This document shows positions 11,125 through 22,452 of a stretch of DNA of 64,000 nucleotides, one piece after another. Under the pieces are notes generated by a model that was not told where the DNA came from, made no database searches, and saw only the letters and a program-made list of their open reading frames with translations. How positions within the stretch are numbered: the stretch's first letter is position 1; the number at the start of each line of letters is the position of its first letter. The stretch spans positions 32,087,353-32,151,352 of the forward strand of contig CAMTDV010000003.1 in NCBI GenBank assembly GCA_947069175.1, written 5' to 3'. This DNA is from Scalesia atractyloides (Eukaryota; Streptophyta; Magnoliopsida; Asterales; Asteraceae). The translations under genes and the position numbers were made by a program.

Positions 11125-12396
11125 TGAAGAAACATTGGACTGAACCTAGAGGTATCTAGAGATATCTTAGTTACAGCCTAGTTTTTCTGCATAAAAGGTT
11201 GTCTCTCGTTCACTCTTCTGGGTGATCTAACTTCAAGCTAATCTGCAAAACTAGCAACGTCGTTAGCCTCGTCACGGGGAAAAGGGGAGGGTTTTCTCCG
11301 TGACCAAACTCCGGCGTGAGAATAAGTATTTGATGATTGCAAGGTAATAGCAAGTAAGTAACAAGTAAGTTCATATGTGAGTAGATGTCATTGTAGATAT
11401 TTTACCTTGTCGTCCGATACTCATATTATAGCCAAAGGTAAGTGGGTTTAGGAGATGGGTTGATGGGTCTTGGGCCCGGCCTAGACGACCAGAGATATCT
11501 GTTATGTCCCTCTGCAGTGATCATTAAATGATCTCTGGTAGGAGGTGTGCTTTGTTGATGGTGAATGATGCCACGTTTTATGGCAGTTGTCCCAACTGTC
11601 AGACCTGTCATCTGCCAAAAGTGGAGAATGTGTGATAGTCACTAGCGTGAGTGTGGTTGGTGCACAGTCTGGCCTCTGCATTACCGTTCATGCAACGCAG
11701 TCTGACACAACCTGTCGAGCAACCATTGGAACACAGGTCTGCCACTCTGTACCCTTGTATTGGTCAACACCTCTTTGCGCTTTTCCCTTCCGCATGGCTT
11801 TCAGTGCATTCTAGCCAGCGTAGAGTTGTCGGGGTCAAGTCCTTTTGTTCTCAAGACGATGAGTTGATCTCATGTTTGTCTTGACCTTGTGCAAGGTTGG
11901 TACTTCACGTCTAGATGGTTTGTTTGATCCGCGCAGGGTCAAGGAACCTGCGCCTCTAAGTCTAACTTGCCATTACGCCAAGTACGCAAGGTTCGTTATG
12001 CGACTTGTATTGATTGGTCTAACTTGTCGTTACGCTAAGTGCGCAAGGTTCGTTTTGTGACCTGCATGTCGTTCCGCTGAGTGCGCACGGTTCGTTGTGT
12101 GACCTCCATGTGTTGGTCTAACTTGTCGTTGCGCAGAGTGCGCAAGGTTCGTTGTGTGACCTGCATGGTTTGGTCTAACTTGCTGTTGCACTGAGTGTGC
12201 AAGGTTCGTTATGTGACCTATTAGTGTCAACGTTGCAATACCATTTTGTATTGCACGCAAGGTTTGTTAGGCAACCTGTTGGTTCCAAGAATGGCACACC
12301 GTTGCGCATTGCACGCAAGGTTATTCTTATAGTATGTTGTTGTTGAGGGTAAGGTCCCTTGCGCAGGCGTAGGGTTTTTTTGACCATACCCCTCTA
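11125..12396 (-). repeat. Tat element 5' LTR (1272 bp)
   Basis: Partner of 682-1895. It starts TGAAGAAACA (+ orientation), ends CTCTA and is followed by the GGCAC target duplication and then copia integrase sequence. It is 58 bp longer than the other LTR, largely because it has one extra, shortened tandem unit (about 46 bp). Confidence 0.88.
11960..12231 (-). repeat. 57-bp tandem repeat in Tat LTR, 5 units
   Basis: Same repeat as in the partner LTR, with five units, of which the second is cut short at about 46 bp (joint near 12065). The TTGCGC ... GCGCAA hairpin core is partly eroded. Confidence 0.75.
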
Positions 12397-14838
12397 GGCA
12401 CCAGAACAAAATGGGGTGGTTGAAAGGAAAAATAGATATTTTGATTGAAGTTGCTAGAACAATGCTTGTAGACTCAGGTTTACCCTTGTCTTTTTGGGCG
12501 AAGGCTGTAAACAATGCTTGCTATCTTCATAACAGAGTTTTGATTAACCCAAGGTACTAAAAGACTACCTATGAAATTCTATAGAAAATTAAACCTCTGA
12601 TCTCATATTTCAAAAATCTTTGGCTGCCATGTTTCATTTTAAACTTAAAAGATTCAATTTCATAATTTGCAGCCAAAGTAGATTGTGGTTATTTTCTGGG
12701 ATACTCAACCACTACTAAAGCCTACAGAGTCTTTAATTCAAGGACTAGGTGTGTGGAAGAGATCTTGAATGTAAAGTTCAATGAACTTTCTTCATTAAAA
12801 ATCACAGCAAATCCTGCTGAACTGTTAAATCTAGATAAATTTACATTTGAAGATGTGTCTATTAAGACTAACAGTGAAGGTACACCACAGTGTTCACATC
12901 AAGATTATGGATATGACATTGTGATTCCACAATAATCCACCAGAGAAACATATGTTACTAACAACTGTAAAAATTCTGCCACTGCTGGATCATAAGTTGT
13001 TCATCCCCAAACCTCTGCCAGTTCATCTAATCAAACCTCTGTTGACAAAAGTCCATCTTTTGTGAACAAAAGTCAACCTATTTTTACCCCCATTCCACCT
13101 ATACCTCCACCTACATGCCAATAGATGTTGGCTCTTCAAAATTGCCAACAGATGTTAGCTTAGATAATTCCCATCTGCAGCCTTCATCTCATAATGTCAT
13201 TATTCCATACAAATGAGATCTAATCTACCTTAAATACCATCCATCTGACCAAATTGTTGGCAACATCAATGAAGGGGTTCTCACAAGAAGTCAGTCCCAA
13301 AACATTTGTCTTTTTGTTGGTTTTCTATCACTCACACAACATGTCAAGTACCAAGAGGCACTAAAAGACAACAGTTGGGTAGAGACCATGCAAGAAGAGT
13401 TCCTACAATTTAAAAGACAACAAGTATGAGAACTTGTACCATTGCCTCAGGATGTATATCCCATAGGCACAAAATGGGTCTTCAAGAACAGAACAGATGA
13501 AAGGGGCATTGTTGTCAAAAATAAAGCTAGGCTTGTGGTTCAAGGCTATAGATTAGAAGAAGGCATTGATTATGATGAAACTTTTGCTCCTGTTGCAAGA
13601 CTGGAGGCTATTAGACTGTTTTTAGCCTTTGCTGCAAACCACAACATCAAGGTGTATCAAATGGATATCAAGTGTGCATTCTTATATGGCAAGATTAAGG
13701 AAGAGGTATATGTATGCGAACCCCCTAGTTTTGAAGATACTTTTTATCCAGATCATGTTTACAAGCTAAACAAAGCTTTACATGGCTTGAAACAAGCACC
13801 GAGAGCCTGGTATGAAACTCTTTCCACCTTTCTCTTATCCCTAGGCTTTACAAGAGGTAAAATTGATAAAACTTTGTTTTTATAATGGAGAGGAAAGGAT
13901 TGATGCTTGTCCAAATGTATGTGGATGACATCATTTTTGGATCCACATGCAATGGTTTGTGTAAAGATTTTAGAGAACTCATGACAGCATAGTTTGAAAT
14001 GAGTGTTATGGGTGAACTCCAATGCTTTCTTGGTGTTCAAGTTAAGCAATTGCAAAATTGTACTTTCATTCATCAAAGTAAGTATGTCAATGAACTACTT
14101 ACCAAATTTGATATGAACGATTGTAAACCATGTAGTACACCCATGGCTACATCTAAGCTGGTCACTATTGATGACAAAGATGACTTGGTTGATCAAACTC
14201 TTTATAGAAGCATGATTGGGTCTTTATTGTACCTAACTGCATCTAGGCCAGATATCATGTTTGCTACATGTGTCTGTGCCAGATCCCAGTCAGCACCTAG
14301 GAAGTCAAATCTTATTGCTATGAAAAGGATATTCAGATCAATAAAGGTGCTCCCACACTTGGTATCTGGTATCTTGCTAATGGGAATATTGAGCTTTCAG
14401 GTTACTCAGATAGTGAATTTGCTGGATGCCATGCCATAAGGGAGTCTACTTTAGGAGGTTGTTAATTTCTAGGCAATTGCTTTGTTTCTTGGCAAAGCAA
14501 ACAACAAGCTGTAGTTTCAACATCCACAGTTGAGGCTGAGTATATTGCTGCTGCAAGTGGCACTGCTCAACTCCTATGGCTTCAAAACTTCTCTAAAGAC
14601 TCCTCTCATGTTGGATAGTCAAGCAGCTGAAAACATCATTAAAAATCCAGTTTCACACTTAACAACCAAGCACATTGACATCAAACATCACTTTGTGAGG
14701 GATTGCTATGAAGAAGGTTTGATTTCTCTGCATCATGTTCCAACTAAAGATCAACTGACAGATGTTTTAACCAAAGCATTAGATACATCTATCTTTGAAA
14801 GTCTGATCTCTAGGATTGGAATGCTAAACATGGATTAA
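12397..14838 (+). pseudogene. Copia integrase C-terminus, reverse transcriptase and RNase H, broken
   Basis: Starts in the integrase at QNGVVERKN (catalytic Glu) and SGLPLSFWAKA. Reverse transcriptase follows from about 13442 (PIGTKWVFKNR, ARLVVQGY, IDYDETFAPVARLEAIR, YQMDIKCAFLYG, LHGLKQAPRAWYE), with the active site YVDDIIFGS at about 13918-13945 in a shifted frame. The tail carries SRPDIMFATC, then RNase H with STVEAEYIAAAS (about 14520-14555) and KHIDIKHHFVRD (about 14670-14705). The last recognisable residues are SLISRIGMLNMD before TAA at 14836. Frameshifts occur near 13885, 14340 and 14530, and several stops are present. Confidence 0.85.
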
Positions 14839-15379
14839 AAGCAAAAGTTTGTTCTCCAAACTAGCATTAAAATGCTTTTAATAAAATCAAAAATCCATCT
14901 TTAAAAATAGTTAAAATTGAAAATTTTCAATAAATCTCTACAGTCTATTCCTAACCACTGTTTCTCAAAAACTCTTGTTTGGCTAAGAAAATCTATTCAC
15001 TATTAAAAGTGTATCCTTTGTTCATGTCCACTGTTCACATCACTGCTTGGGCTAGACCACTGATTTGCCTTATCCACTGATATCTATCCTCTGCTAGTGT
15101 AAAATCACCACTATTCATGTCCACTGTTCACAACCACTGCTGGCCTCCAGCAGAGGTTTCCAAACAACTGTCATCCATTATCGAAATAGAGTTTACATGT
15201 GGACAGATGATTAGCCATCAGATCTTTGAAACCGCTGCCACGTCATCATTCACTTTTTCCCTTTATATATCAATGTTCTATCCAAACAAAGTTTTCACTT
15301 GCCGTCTTGAATTCAAATTCTCTAAAGCGGTTTTCATTACTCTCATGTTCTTCATTACTCCTCACCTCCATCGCCGATC
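14839..15379. other. Spacer between copia pol and env-like gene
   Basis: 540 bp without a gene. It holds several repeats of CCACTGTTCAC and CACTG-rich words (15020-15145) and no clear promoter. In SIRE-type elements the env-like region normally follows pol after such a spacer or by read-through. Confidence 0.5.
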
Positions 15380-18300
15380 ATGGCTCTCAACATCAAACTC
15401 CCACACAACTACCTCCCCACTTTCGAGAAAACCGACACTAATACTTCATTCCATTCAATAATTGATGTTCTCACATCATCAAAATACAAAGACATCATGG
15501 TTGCAAACGCGCCAATCTATGTGGATACACTCCAACAGTTCTGGGCGAATGCTAAAGTTGAATCTCAAAAGAAGAAGCCATATACTATCATTTCCAAGAT
15601 CGGAGAAACCCTTGTCCAAATTTCCCCATCCTCAATTTCCGTAACTTTTGGTCTCAGTGACCTAGATGGGGAAACTTCTTTTGGCAAGAGGAATTACATG
15701 CTGAGTTCATAGAACGTGGGTATGATGGTCAGTTATCTGGTGTTACCATTTTAATCCAAACTTTCCTGTTGAAATGAGATACTTTTTCCATACTCTTCTC
15801 ACATGTTTTTCAGCAAAGACCACCTCATTTAATGAGATTCCACAAAATATTCAATTTCTGGGATATGCTATTTTGAGAAAATCTGATTTCAATCTATCTC
15901 AGGTATTGTTTATGGACTTGATAACAAATTTTTATTAAAATTTCAAAAAATAAAGATTTTCTTTTTTATATCCAAGGCTTTTAAGCTATTATCTACAAAA
16001 GCAACTTCCAGAAAAAGATTTTAAATAGGGAGTTGTCTTTGAGATGAAGAGTCTTACTACTAAAACCTTTACAAGAATAAAAAATATGGAGTTAAAGGTT
16101 TCCAAAACAAAAGCAAAGGGGGATGAGAGCATTTTGGATGAGTCCACATGTCAAGCTCAAACCTCTGTTGCCGAGCCTACTACTCCTTGTGATCATGTCA
16201 CCACAACCGGTGTTGTGAAACCCACACTAGAAAAATCCAAAAAGACACCATCCAAATCCAAATGCCCACCAAAACAAAAATTCATAAAAAGGAACCTCTG
16301 GAAGATGAGATCCTAGAGGATAACCTTGTGATAGCACAAAAGCCACTTGAAATGACTATTGTTACTTACTCACAATAGCTGGAAAGATCTCCACCTAAAG
16401 GCCAAACTCCTCCTACTTCCTCACAAAAGGAACAGGTTGTAAGCACAGGGTTCCCACATTATGAAGCAGATGATTCAATTGAATCTTTGTTTCAAAGTCC
16501 CCCTCCCAGGGCAAATTCTCTTTCTACTCCACAACCATCACCCTCAATTCTACCTACTATCATACCTCGGTTTCGTGTAATTGAGATAACTCAGACACAA
16601 ATCAGTTCCTCTCAATCACCTGTTCATGAGAGTTCACCTGCACATGTGACTTAGTCTAAGTTAAATCTCTTTGCTAACCCAGAAACAACTGAGTAGGTTA
16701 CACCCCATGAGTTACAAGTAACTCTTTGTGGTAATATAAGTGAAGCAGCCACTACAACTGCTGACACAACACTGTTTTACTTGGACAGTGGTTACATCAA
16801 TAAGACTTCCTTAAAGGCAACAATTGTTGAAGGTACAATTGTAACCTATGTTCCAGTTTGAAGTGCCTAGAACCAAGACAATGGGACATTTGGGTCTGAT
16901 AACATGGAGATTCCTCCTGTTGATGATCCAAATAGAACTATCTCTGGTAGGAATCAGATGATCCTATTAACTTAGGAGATGAATTGAGATACAAAGAATT
17001 GACGGAGAGAATGACATCAATGGAGTCTTCAATCACTGAAATGAAAGATATGATGAAGCGGATGTTACAAAATTCTCATAGCCAACTAACAACAAAGCAA
17101 ATTACCAATGAGCTATAGAAATTTGTGACAAACATTATAGCTCAAAGGAATTTGGCTAACATTAACTATGAAACTCACATGAAGCTTATCAAAAACATGG
17201 TTGAGGCTAGATACAAAGATACTTAAGCTAACACCATGGCCATTAAAGAACATTTGGTAAAGACCACTGGCTCTACCCCTACAACATCCTTCATGAAGAA
17301 CTAGAGGATGATGCCAAAAAGGGGAGTGTGATAAACTGAGAAAGTTGCAGTCAGACTATAAGGTGCAACAAAAGCAAAGGTCTGTTACAACCATTGCTTC
17401 AAATCAAACTTCTGTTGTGTCATCAGATGTTGGTGTTCAAAAGGGGATTGATGAGACCCTGAACAAACTAGCAGAAGAAATTGCCACAGAAAAGCAGAAA
17501 AGGCAAGATACACTGGAAGCTAAACTTCTAAACTAATTGAAGAAGAAAAGGCCAAGCAGATGGAAAAAGAAGACATTGGAACTTCAAAATGAAGAAAGTC
17601 AAAAAAGAAAATCCAGACAGCCAATAGCCACCTCTTCTAAAATCATTGCCATGCCTACAACAAGTATATCCTCTGCTCCAACAAAACCAACACCACCACC
17701 TCAAAAGAAACAAAAACCTTCACCTAAGAAATTGTCTCCACCACCAACAGATTTTGGTACAACAAATGTACCAATAGATGTTACACCTCCACCATCAAAC
17801 CAACCAACATATGTTGTTACATCATATGTATCAACATATGTTACCTCAACCTATACCATGATAACATTTCCCACATTAACCCAACCATTATCTACACCAC
17901 CAAGAATTCCATTACGACCACCTTCACCACAAATCAAATTCCAACACAAAAGAAAACTTCTGCTGTTGAAGATGATGATGAATGGATTCCATCACCAGTT
18001 CCTTTGTCACCAAAACCTATCACTTCATCACCATCCTCATCATCTTCACCTAAACGACTTCACTTCCAACCATTTATCAAGCACCATCCATCATACCTTT
18101 TGCTGCCAAATATCCTCTGGAACTGATGGCTGTGCGAAAAGAAATTGAATCATTCTTCACAGTAGAGGGATAATACAAAACTTGACTTTCCATCTCTCTT
18201 TGGTTACAGATAGCCAATAAAATTAGATGAGTATCTAAAGTTGAAGGCTAGACAGGCTGAGAATATTAGCAAAGAGAGGAACAAAGGGAAAGATAACAGG

Positions 18301-19245
18301 ACTACTCAAAGCATTTTGTCTTATGAACTTAGCAAAGTGAGAAAGATTGAAGACTTTGCCAAAGAGATGAGTAAGTCTATGTCAGAAAGGCCTATAAATG
18401 CTGAGGTTGATGAAGAACTGAAATAGGATTACCTTGACCACATTATGCAACACAAACCATACAAAGCAACAAGAGCACAATTCAAGGATTGGTCTGCCAA
18501 TGAGTTTAAGGAAGAAATTGATGGAATTCAGGCTATGCTCAAGGATCCATTACACAAGCCAACTCCACCTGATTGGAAAAAGACTAAACCGGTTAATCAA
18601 AATCATGCCTTGAAGATTAAAAGGATGAAAGCTGAGCTAGATACTACAAACTATGGCTCATCAAGGTCTGTTGTAAGATGGTCAGAGTCTAGGGTAGTTG
18701 ATACCTACAAAAGACTTGAAGAGCTTAGAAAGAAAGATCCTTCAGTTCCAAGAAAGCCAGCATATCTACCAACAACAATCCCTCAACAGACCCAAGCCTC
18801 CAAAAAGCATACTTCAACCACTGTCTTACCCACACTTGCCTTAAACCAAGTAAAAAATCAAAAGCAGATGGAAGAAGATGATGAGCAGAGGTTTGAAGAT
18901 CACAGGAAAGAGGCAGTAAAAAATCAGTTGCTTTACCATACATATTCTGCAAGTGATAAGCTTAAAGAAATTATCTCAAACCTTGTTAGCAGACCTCAAT
19001 CACTAAACTCATCAAGAATAACTCTTCACCTACAAAAACCATCTGGTCCAGAAATTCTAAAGTGGAAGTCATCCTCGGACACCTACAAATTGACTTCGCT
19101 TAGATCAGATGGTAAAGTTCAAAAGCTTACTATGGAGGATGCATATGGTCTGGATGCATCTGACCTCCAAGATCTGATGAACCTTGAACTTCAAATGGAT
19201 TTTGATAACATGATTTCCCTGGACTTTGAATTACAATACAAATGA
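15380..19245 (+). pseudogene. Env-like gene of SIRE-like element 1, broken
   Basis: Starts at ATG 15380 and reads about 110 codons (LPHNYLPTFEKTDTN, then VDTLQQFWANAKVES) before a stop at 15710. Later parts are recognisable in changing frames: a Lys/Pro/Ser-rich part (about 16044-16320), a coiled-coil-like Glu/Lys part (17345-17640), a Pro/Thr/Ser-rich part (17641-18100) and a long last reading frame (18445-19245) ending at TGA. The same last part occurs in the second SIRE-like copy at 21560-21997 and 32213-32830, which confirms it as element coding sequence. Low-complexity Pro/Thr-rich and coiled-coil parts fit the env-like ORFs of SIRE/Maximus. No evidence that it makes an envelope. Confidence 0.7.
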
Positions 19246-19323
19246 CAGATAAGGAAAATGCTGATGGGAAATAAAGATCAACAATAAAGAAGGGTATTTG
19301 CATCATCTATTCTAGGGGAAGAT

Positions 19324-19980
19324 TTTTGATCTATTGAACCCTACAAAAGAACATATGATTGAAATGCTAGAATAGTCTCTAACATCTTATCCTTAGTATT
19401 GCTCATAAGGTCTACTGCTCTAAACTCTTCCCACTTAAAGACAGTTCACAAGATCTGTTAAGAGACAAAGTTCTGCTGGAAGCCAAAGGTCTGCTGATGA
19501 GAACCTCTGATGAAGATAAAGTTTGTTGAAGTAAAGTCTGTTCAATACTAACAAAGGATAAAGCCCAACAGAGGATATCTCAACAGTTGTTATCCTCAGA
19601 GTTTATATTGTATTTTAATGTAACAGTGTTTAGGTCTAGCAAGGTTAGAGTTTGTTAGTTTGTTAAATGTCACTTTCATAGTGGCATCTGCCAAAGATGC
19701 TTAGAGGTTTGTAATGTACTATAAATAGAACAGTTCCTACACTGTTTTATCTATCACTTCTACACATTCTGTACGAACAAATTAGAGTGATCTTAGGCTG
19801 AGGGAGAGTTTGTAATTGCATGCACACGTGATTAATACTACAAAAGCATTGTCAATGTAAACATTCTTCCAATTGCTGTGAATCAAAGTTTACATTTCTG
19901 GTGCATTCATCTTTGATTTATCTGCATTCTTTACTTTCCATCTTTAAACTTTCACAACAATTCAAACTCGGATCCTAACA
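19324..19980 (+). repeat. 3' LTR of SIRE-like element 1 (about 657 bp)
   Basis: Aligns with 32913-33604. It is preceded by the purine-rich AGGGGAAGAT (polypurine tract) and ends GGATCCTAACA, an imperfect inverse of the TGTTAGATCT start seen in the other copy. Its own start is damaged (TTTTTGATCT). Confidence 0.82.
19720..19728 (+). promoter_or_regulatory. TATA box of SIRE-like LTR
   Basis: TATAAATAG in a block well conserved with the second LTR (33338-33346), both in the context GTACTATAAATAGAACAGT. This fits the U3/R border, with transcription expected about 30 bp downstream. Confidence 0.7.
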
Positions 19981-21080
19981 CTTCTAATGATTTGTTGAAA
20001 CGTAGGGTTGAGGAAACAGTGAAAGAAGGTCGTATTCCTAAACGTCTATCTAAAGAGGAAATAGCTAAAGCAAAGAAGAGATGGTTTAAAGAGTTGCCTA
20101 AAGAACGTAAATTCCGAAGACCATTGGCTTTCTTCACATGAGATCAGGATAAATCATTGGGTGATATTCTCAGCTGGGTTTGGATTGAACTGTTGAATGT
20201 TTATGCTATCAAGAGGGAGTTTGGAGTGCAATACTTTGAATTTCTCTGTAATATCCAAACATTACTTTGGTGGGATGTGGAAGAGTTGGTACAAACGAAG
20301 ATGATCAAATTATGAGATGAAGTTTCATGACCAACGATTATGGAAGCTGATAAAGTGTGAAGCTGATCATGGTTTTAACCACTAGAAACCGCATATATCG
20401 AAAACGAAAATCAAGATCGATCCAGTGACAAAAAAAAAAGACATTACGTTGATTATCAAACGATCGCGCGCCATGAAGAACATGCCTTTGAAGAAAGTCG
20501 AGCAGGATTTCTACGAGTTTACAAATGGTGGCAATATGATGTGGAAACGGGTGAAATAGTTATTATTTTAAAGAATGAAGGTTTAAGGAGGGTGATATGA
20601 ATACTAGACCCAATGTAGCTAGTAAATTGTTCTGAAAAACATATGGAATATCTATTCTTCAACAAGTTTTGCTATGAGGCAAGAGAAAGACTCAAGATAT
20701 GAAATACCAAGGTGTGATTAACGTTTGCTATGCACATGGTATTAATTCAGGGAAGATGTGGAAGTCAAAATGGATAGAGCTGGAACGCAAAGAGTTTATG
20801 AAGCAGATTCAAAAAGAAGAAAGAGTTGATACTGTTATGTAGAAAGCTTTAATTAGATGATTTCAGTTCTTGAAGTGGGCACCTCCGACTCATCAAATGC
20901 CAATTCCATTAGAGGAGAGAAGGAAACCAAAGAAGAATTTCTTTGGATGTTAAAGTTCAATGTTATAAACATTTTGAAGACTGACCAAGACTACAACAAT
21001 ATCCAATGGGGAGTTTGTTGGTACATTATGTCTATCACCTACGTCTTAGGGTCATGTCTGAGTAAGTAATAGGGCATAAC
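19981..21080 (+). pseudogene. Env-like coding fragment of a third copia element (F)
   Basis: The first ~300 bp read, on the + strand, a Lys/Glu-rich stretch (RIPKRLSKEEIAKAKKRW) followed by FGVQYFEFLCNIQTL and WWDVEELVQTK. I recognise this as a C-terminal part of extra ORFs found after pol in Asteraceae copia elements. Stops and frameshifts follow, with further pieces to about 21060. An LTR-like sequence starts right after it, so it is best read as the 3' end of an element into which SIRE-like element 1 inserted. The name of the family is uncertain. Confidence 0.5.
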
Positions 21081-21440
21081 TGTTAGATTTGATAATTGTA
21101 TGTATATGGTTCACTTTGCACAAAGTGAAGTCTCACTTCGTATGAAGGTAACCTAGTTCACTTCGTACGAAGGTAACCTAGTTCACTTCGTGCGAAGTGA
21201 AGTCACTTCGTGCGAAGAGACTCACACTCACACGAATAGGCAAGTCTATAAGTAGGTGTGTTGGGTTTTGAGTCTGTAATGTTGTTTTGTTAAACCAGAC
21301 GGCGAAGCTCTGTTCGTGTGTATTCAGGATTGTAAACGTTTATCATATCAGTGAAATTAACAAGTTGAAATAGTAATCTTGTTATTTTCACTAGTTAATA
21401 TGAATTCCGCATAAAAACTAGGTTAAACATTTAGGACCTA
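21081..21440 (+). repeat. Probable 3' LTR of element F (about 360 bp)
   Basis: Begins TGTTAGATTTGATAATTG directly after the env-like fragment and ends near TTAGGACCTA, where the terminal CA may have mutated. It has a TATAAGTAG box near 21247. The env-like gene of the second SIRE-like element resumes just after it, which sets the right border. No second copy is in the window, so the borders are estimates. Confidence 0.5.
21110..21218. repeat. Cluster of palindromes in LTR F
   Basis: The near-perfect palindrome TTCACTTTGCACAAAGTGAA is followed by three or four copies of CACTTCGTRCGAAGTG-like palindromes and two copies of AAGGTAACCTAGTTCACTTCG. All lie just upstream of the TATA-like box. Confidence 0.75.
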
Positions 21441-21997
21441 TGCTTATTGGATAAGAAGATTCTAGACCATCCCATTGGTTGCTCGGTATCCTCTTCAGAT
21501 TCTGTCCGTTCAAGGTGAAACTGAATCATACTTCTTAATAGAAGATGCATTACAAAGATCCTTCCCATCTCTCTTTTGTTATAGTAAGCCTAAAAACTTA
21601 GATGAATACTTGAATCTAAAAGAGGCAGACTGAAAACATTGGAAAGGAGATGTGTAAAGGGAAGGATGACAAAATTGCTCAGGGAATCTTATCACTAGAG
21701 CTTAGTAAGGTTAAAAAGATTGAAGGTTTTGCTAAGGATCTGAGCAAGTCCATGTTAGAGAAGCCAATCAATGCTGAACTTAATAAGGAACTATGCCAGG
21801 ATTACCTTGATCACATCATAAAACATAAACCATATAAAGTAAATAGAGCACAGTTCAAAGATTGTTCAACAGATGATCTCAAGGAAGAAATAAGAAGAAT
21901 TCAAAAAAAGATAAATGACCCTTTGTAAAATCCAACTCCACCAGATTGGAAGAAATAGAAGAAGGTGGATCAAAACAAGGCATTGAAGCTAAAAAAG
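21441..21997 (+). pseudogene. Env-like gene fragment of SIRE-like element 2
   Basis: Closely parallels 18100-18610 of element 1 at DNA level, sharing TCCCATCTCTCTTT-like and GAGCTTAGTAAGGTTA-like words. It encodes a Lys/Glu-rich stretch (KVKKIEGFAKDLSKSM, EKPINAELNKEL). It has stops, and ends at the AAAAG target site where the gypsy element C begins. Reading resumes at 32213. Confidence 0.75.
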
Positions 21998-22452
21998 TGT
22001 GACATTTGTACATTTGTAGTCATTGAACAATTCCGAAACATTTTCATATTAATAAAATCTTGTGTTTTATTAGCGAGAATGTATATTTATCAATCATTAT
22101 ACAATCCTGGATATTTTTATTCAATAAAATCTTGCATTTTATTGGTAAGAATGCAAAAATGTCAATCATTACACAAATTTGGTCATTTTTCGTGTTCGAT
22201 AAAGTTGTATACTTTATTTACGAAACACGTAATCGTACAATCTAACAAACCGACATCCATGACATTTCTGGACAAAATCCAAGTTACACATTCCATAACG
22301 CCTTTATATAACCTAAATATTAGGTTAAGAGGGGTTAAAAATGACACAACGCGACAATACAAGTCTAGGGGGCAAAATTGTTAAAAAAAAGTTTGCTTTA
22401 TCACCAAGTTTGCCACCTATCTCCCATTTATGCATAAGAATGACCTATCTCC

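Larger units (their letters stand above)
682..12396 (-). mobile_element. Full-length Tat-lineage Ty3/gypsy element, minus strand
   Basis: An 11.7-kb LTR retrotransposon in reverse orientation. Its two LTRs are at 682-1895 (element 3') and 11125-12396 (element 5'). The 5' LTR is followed after one base by a primer-binding-type site. Reading leftward come gag, protease, reverse transcriptase, RNase H, a second RNase H and integrase. The second, archaeal-type RNase H (STNNEAEYEA motif) and the opposite-strand gene between integrase and the 3' LTR are known traits of Tat-lineage elements. Target duplications read GACAC and GGCAC. The LTRs differ at about one base in ten or more in the stretch I compared by eye, so it is an old insertion. 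All genes are broken. Confidence 0.88.
1..19980 (+). mobile_element. SIRE/Maximus-like Ty1/copia element 1, 3' part
   Basis: A Ty1/copia retrotransposon whose 5' LTR and gag lie upstream of the window. In order it shows GAG-pre-integrase, integrase (split by the Tat insertion), copia reverse transcriptase, RNase H, a long env-like region and a 3' LTR. The env-like gene downstream of pol is the hallmark of the SIRE/Maximus lineage. Stop codons and frameshifts are scattered through all coding parts, so it cannot be autonomous. The Tat element entered the integrase: the left flank ends GACAC and the right flank restarts with GGCAC, a 5-bp target duplication with one change. The integrase reading continues across the junction once the insertion is ignored. 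Confidence 0.85.

Noticed and set aside
19952..20137. Minus-strand reading frame after the SIRE-like LTR
   Set aside because: The plus strand has the recognisable env-like coding sequence; this is its shadow.
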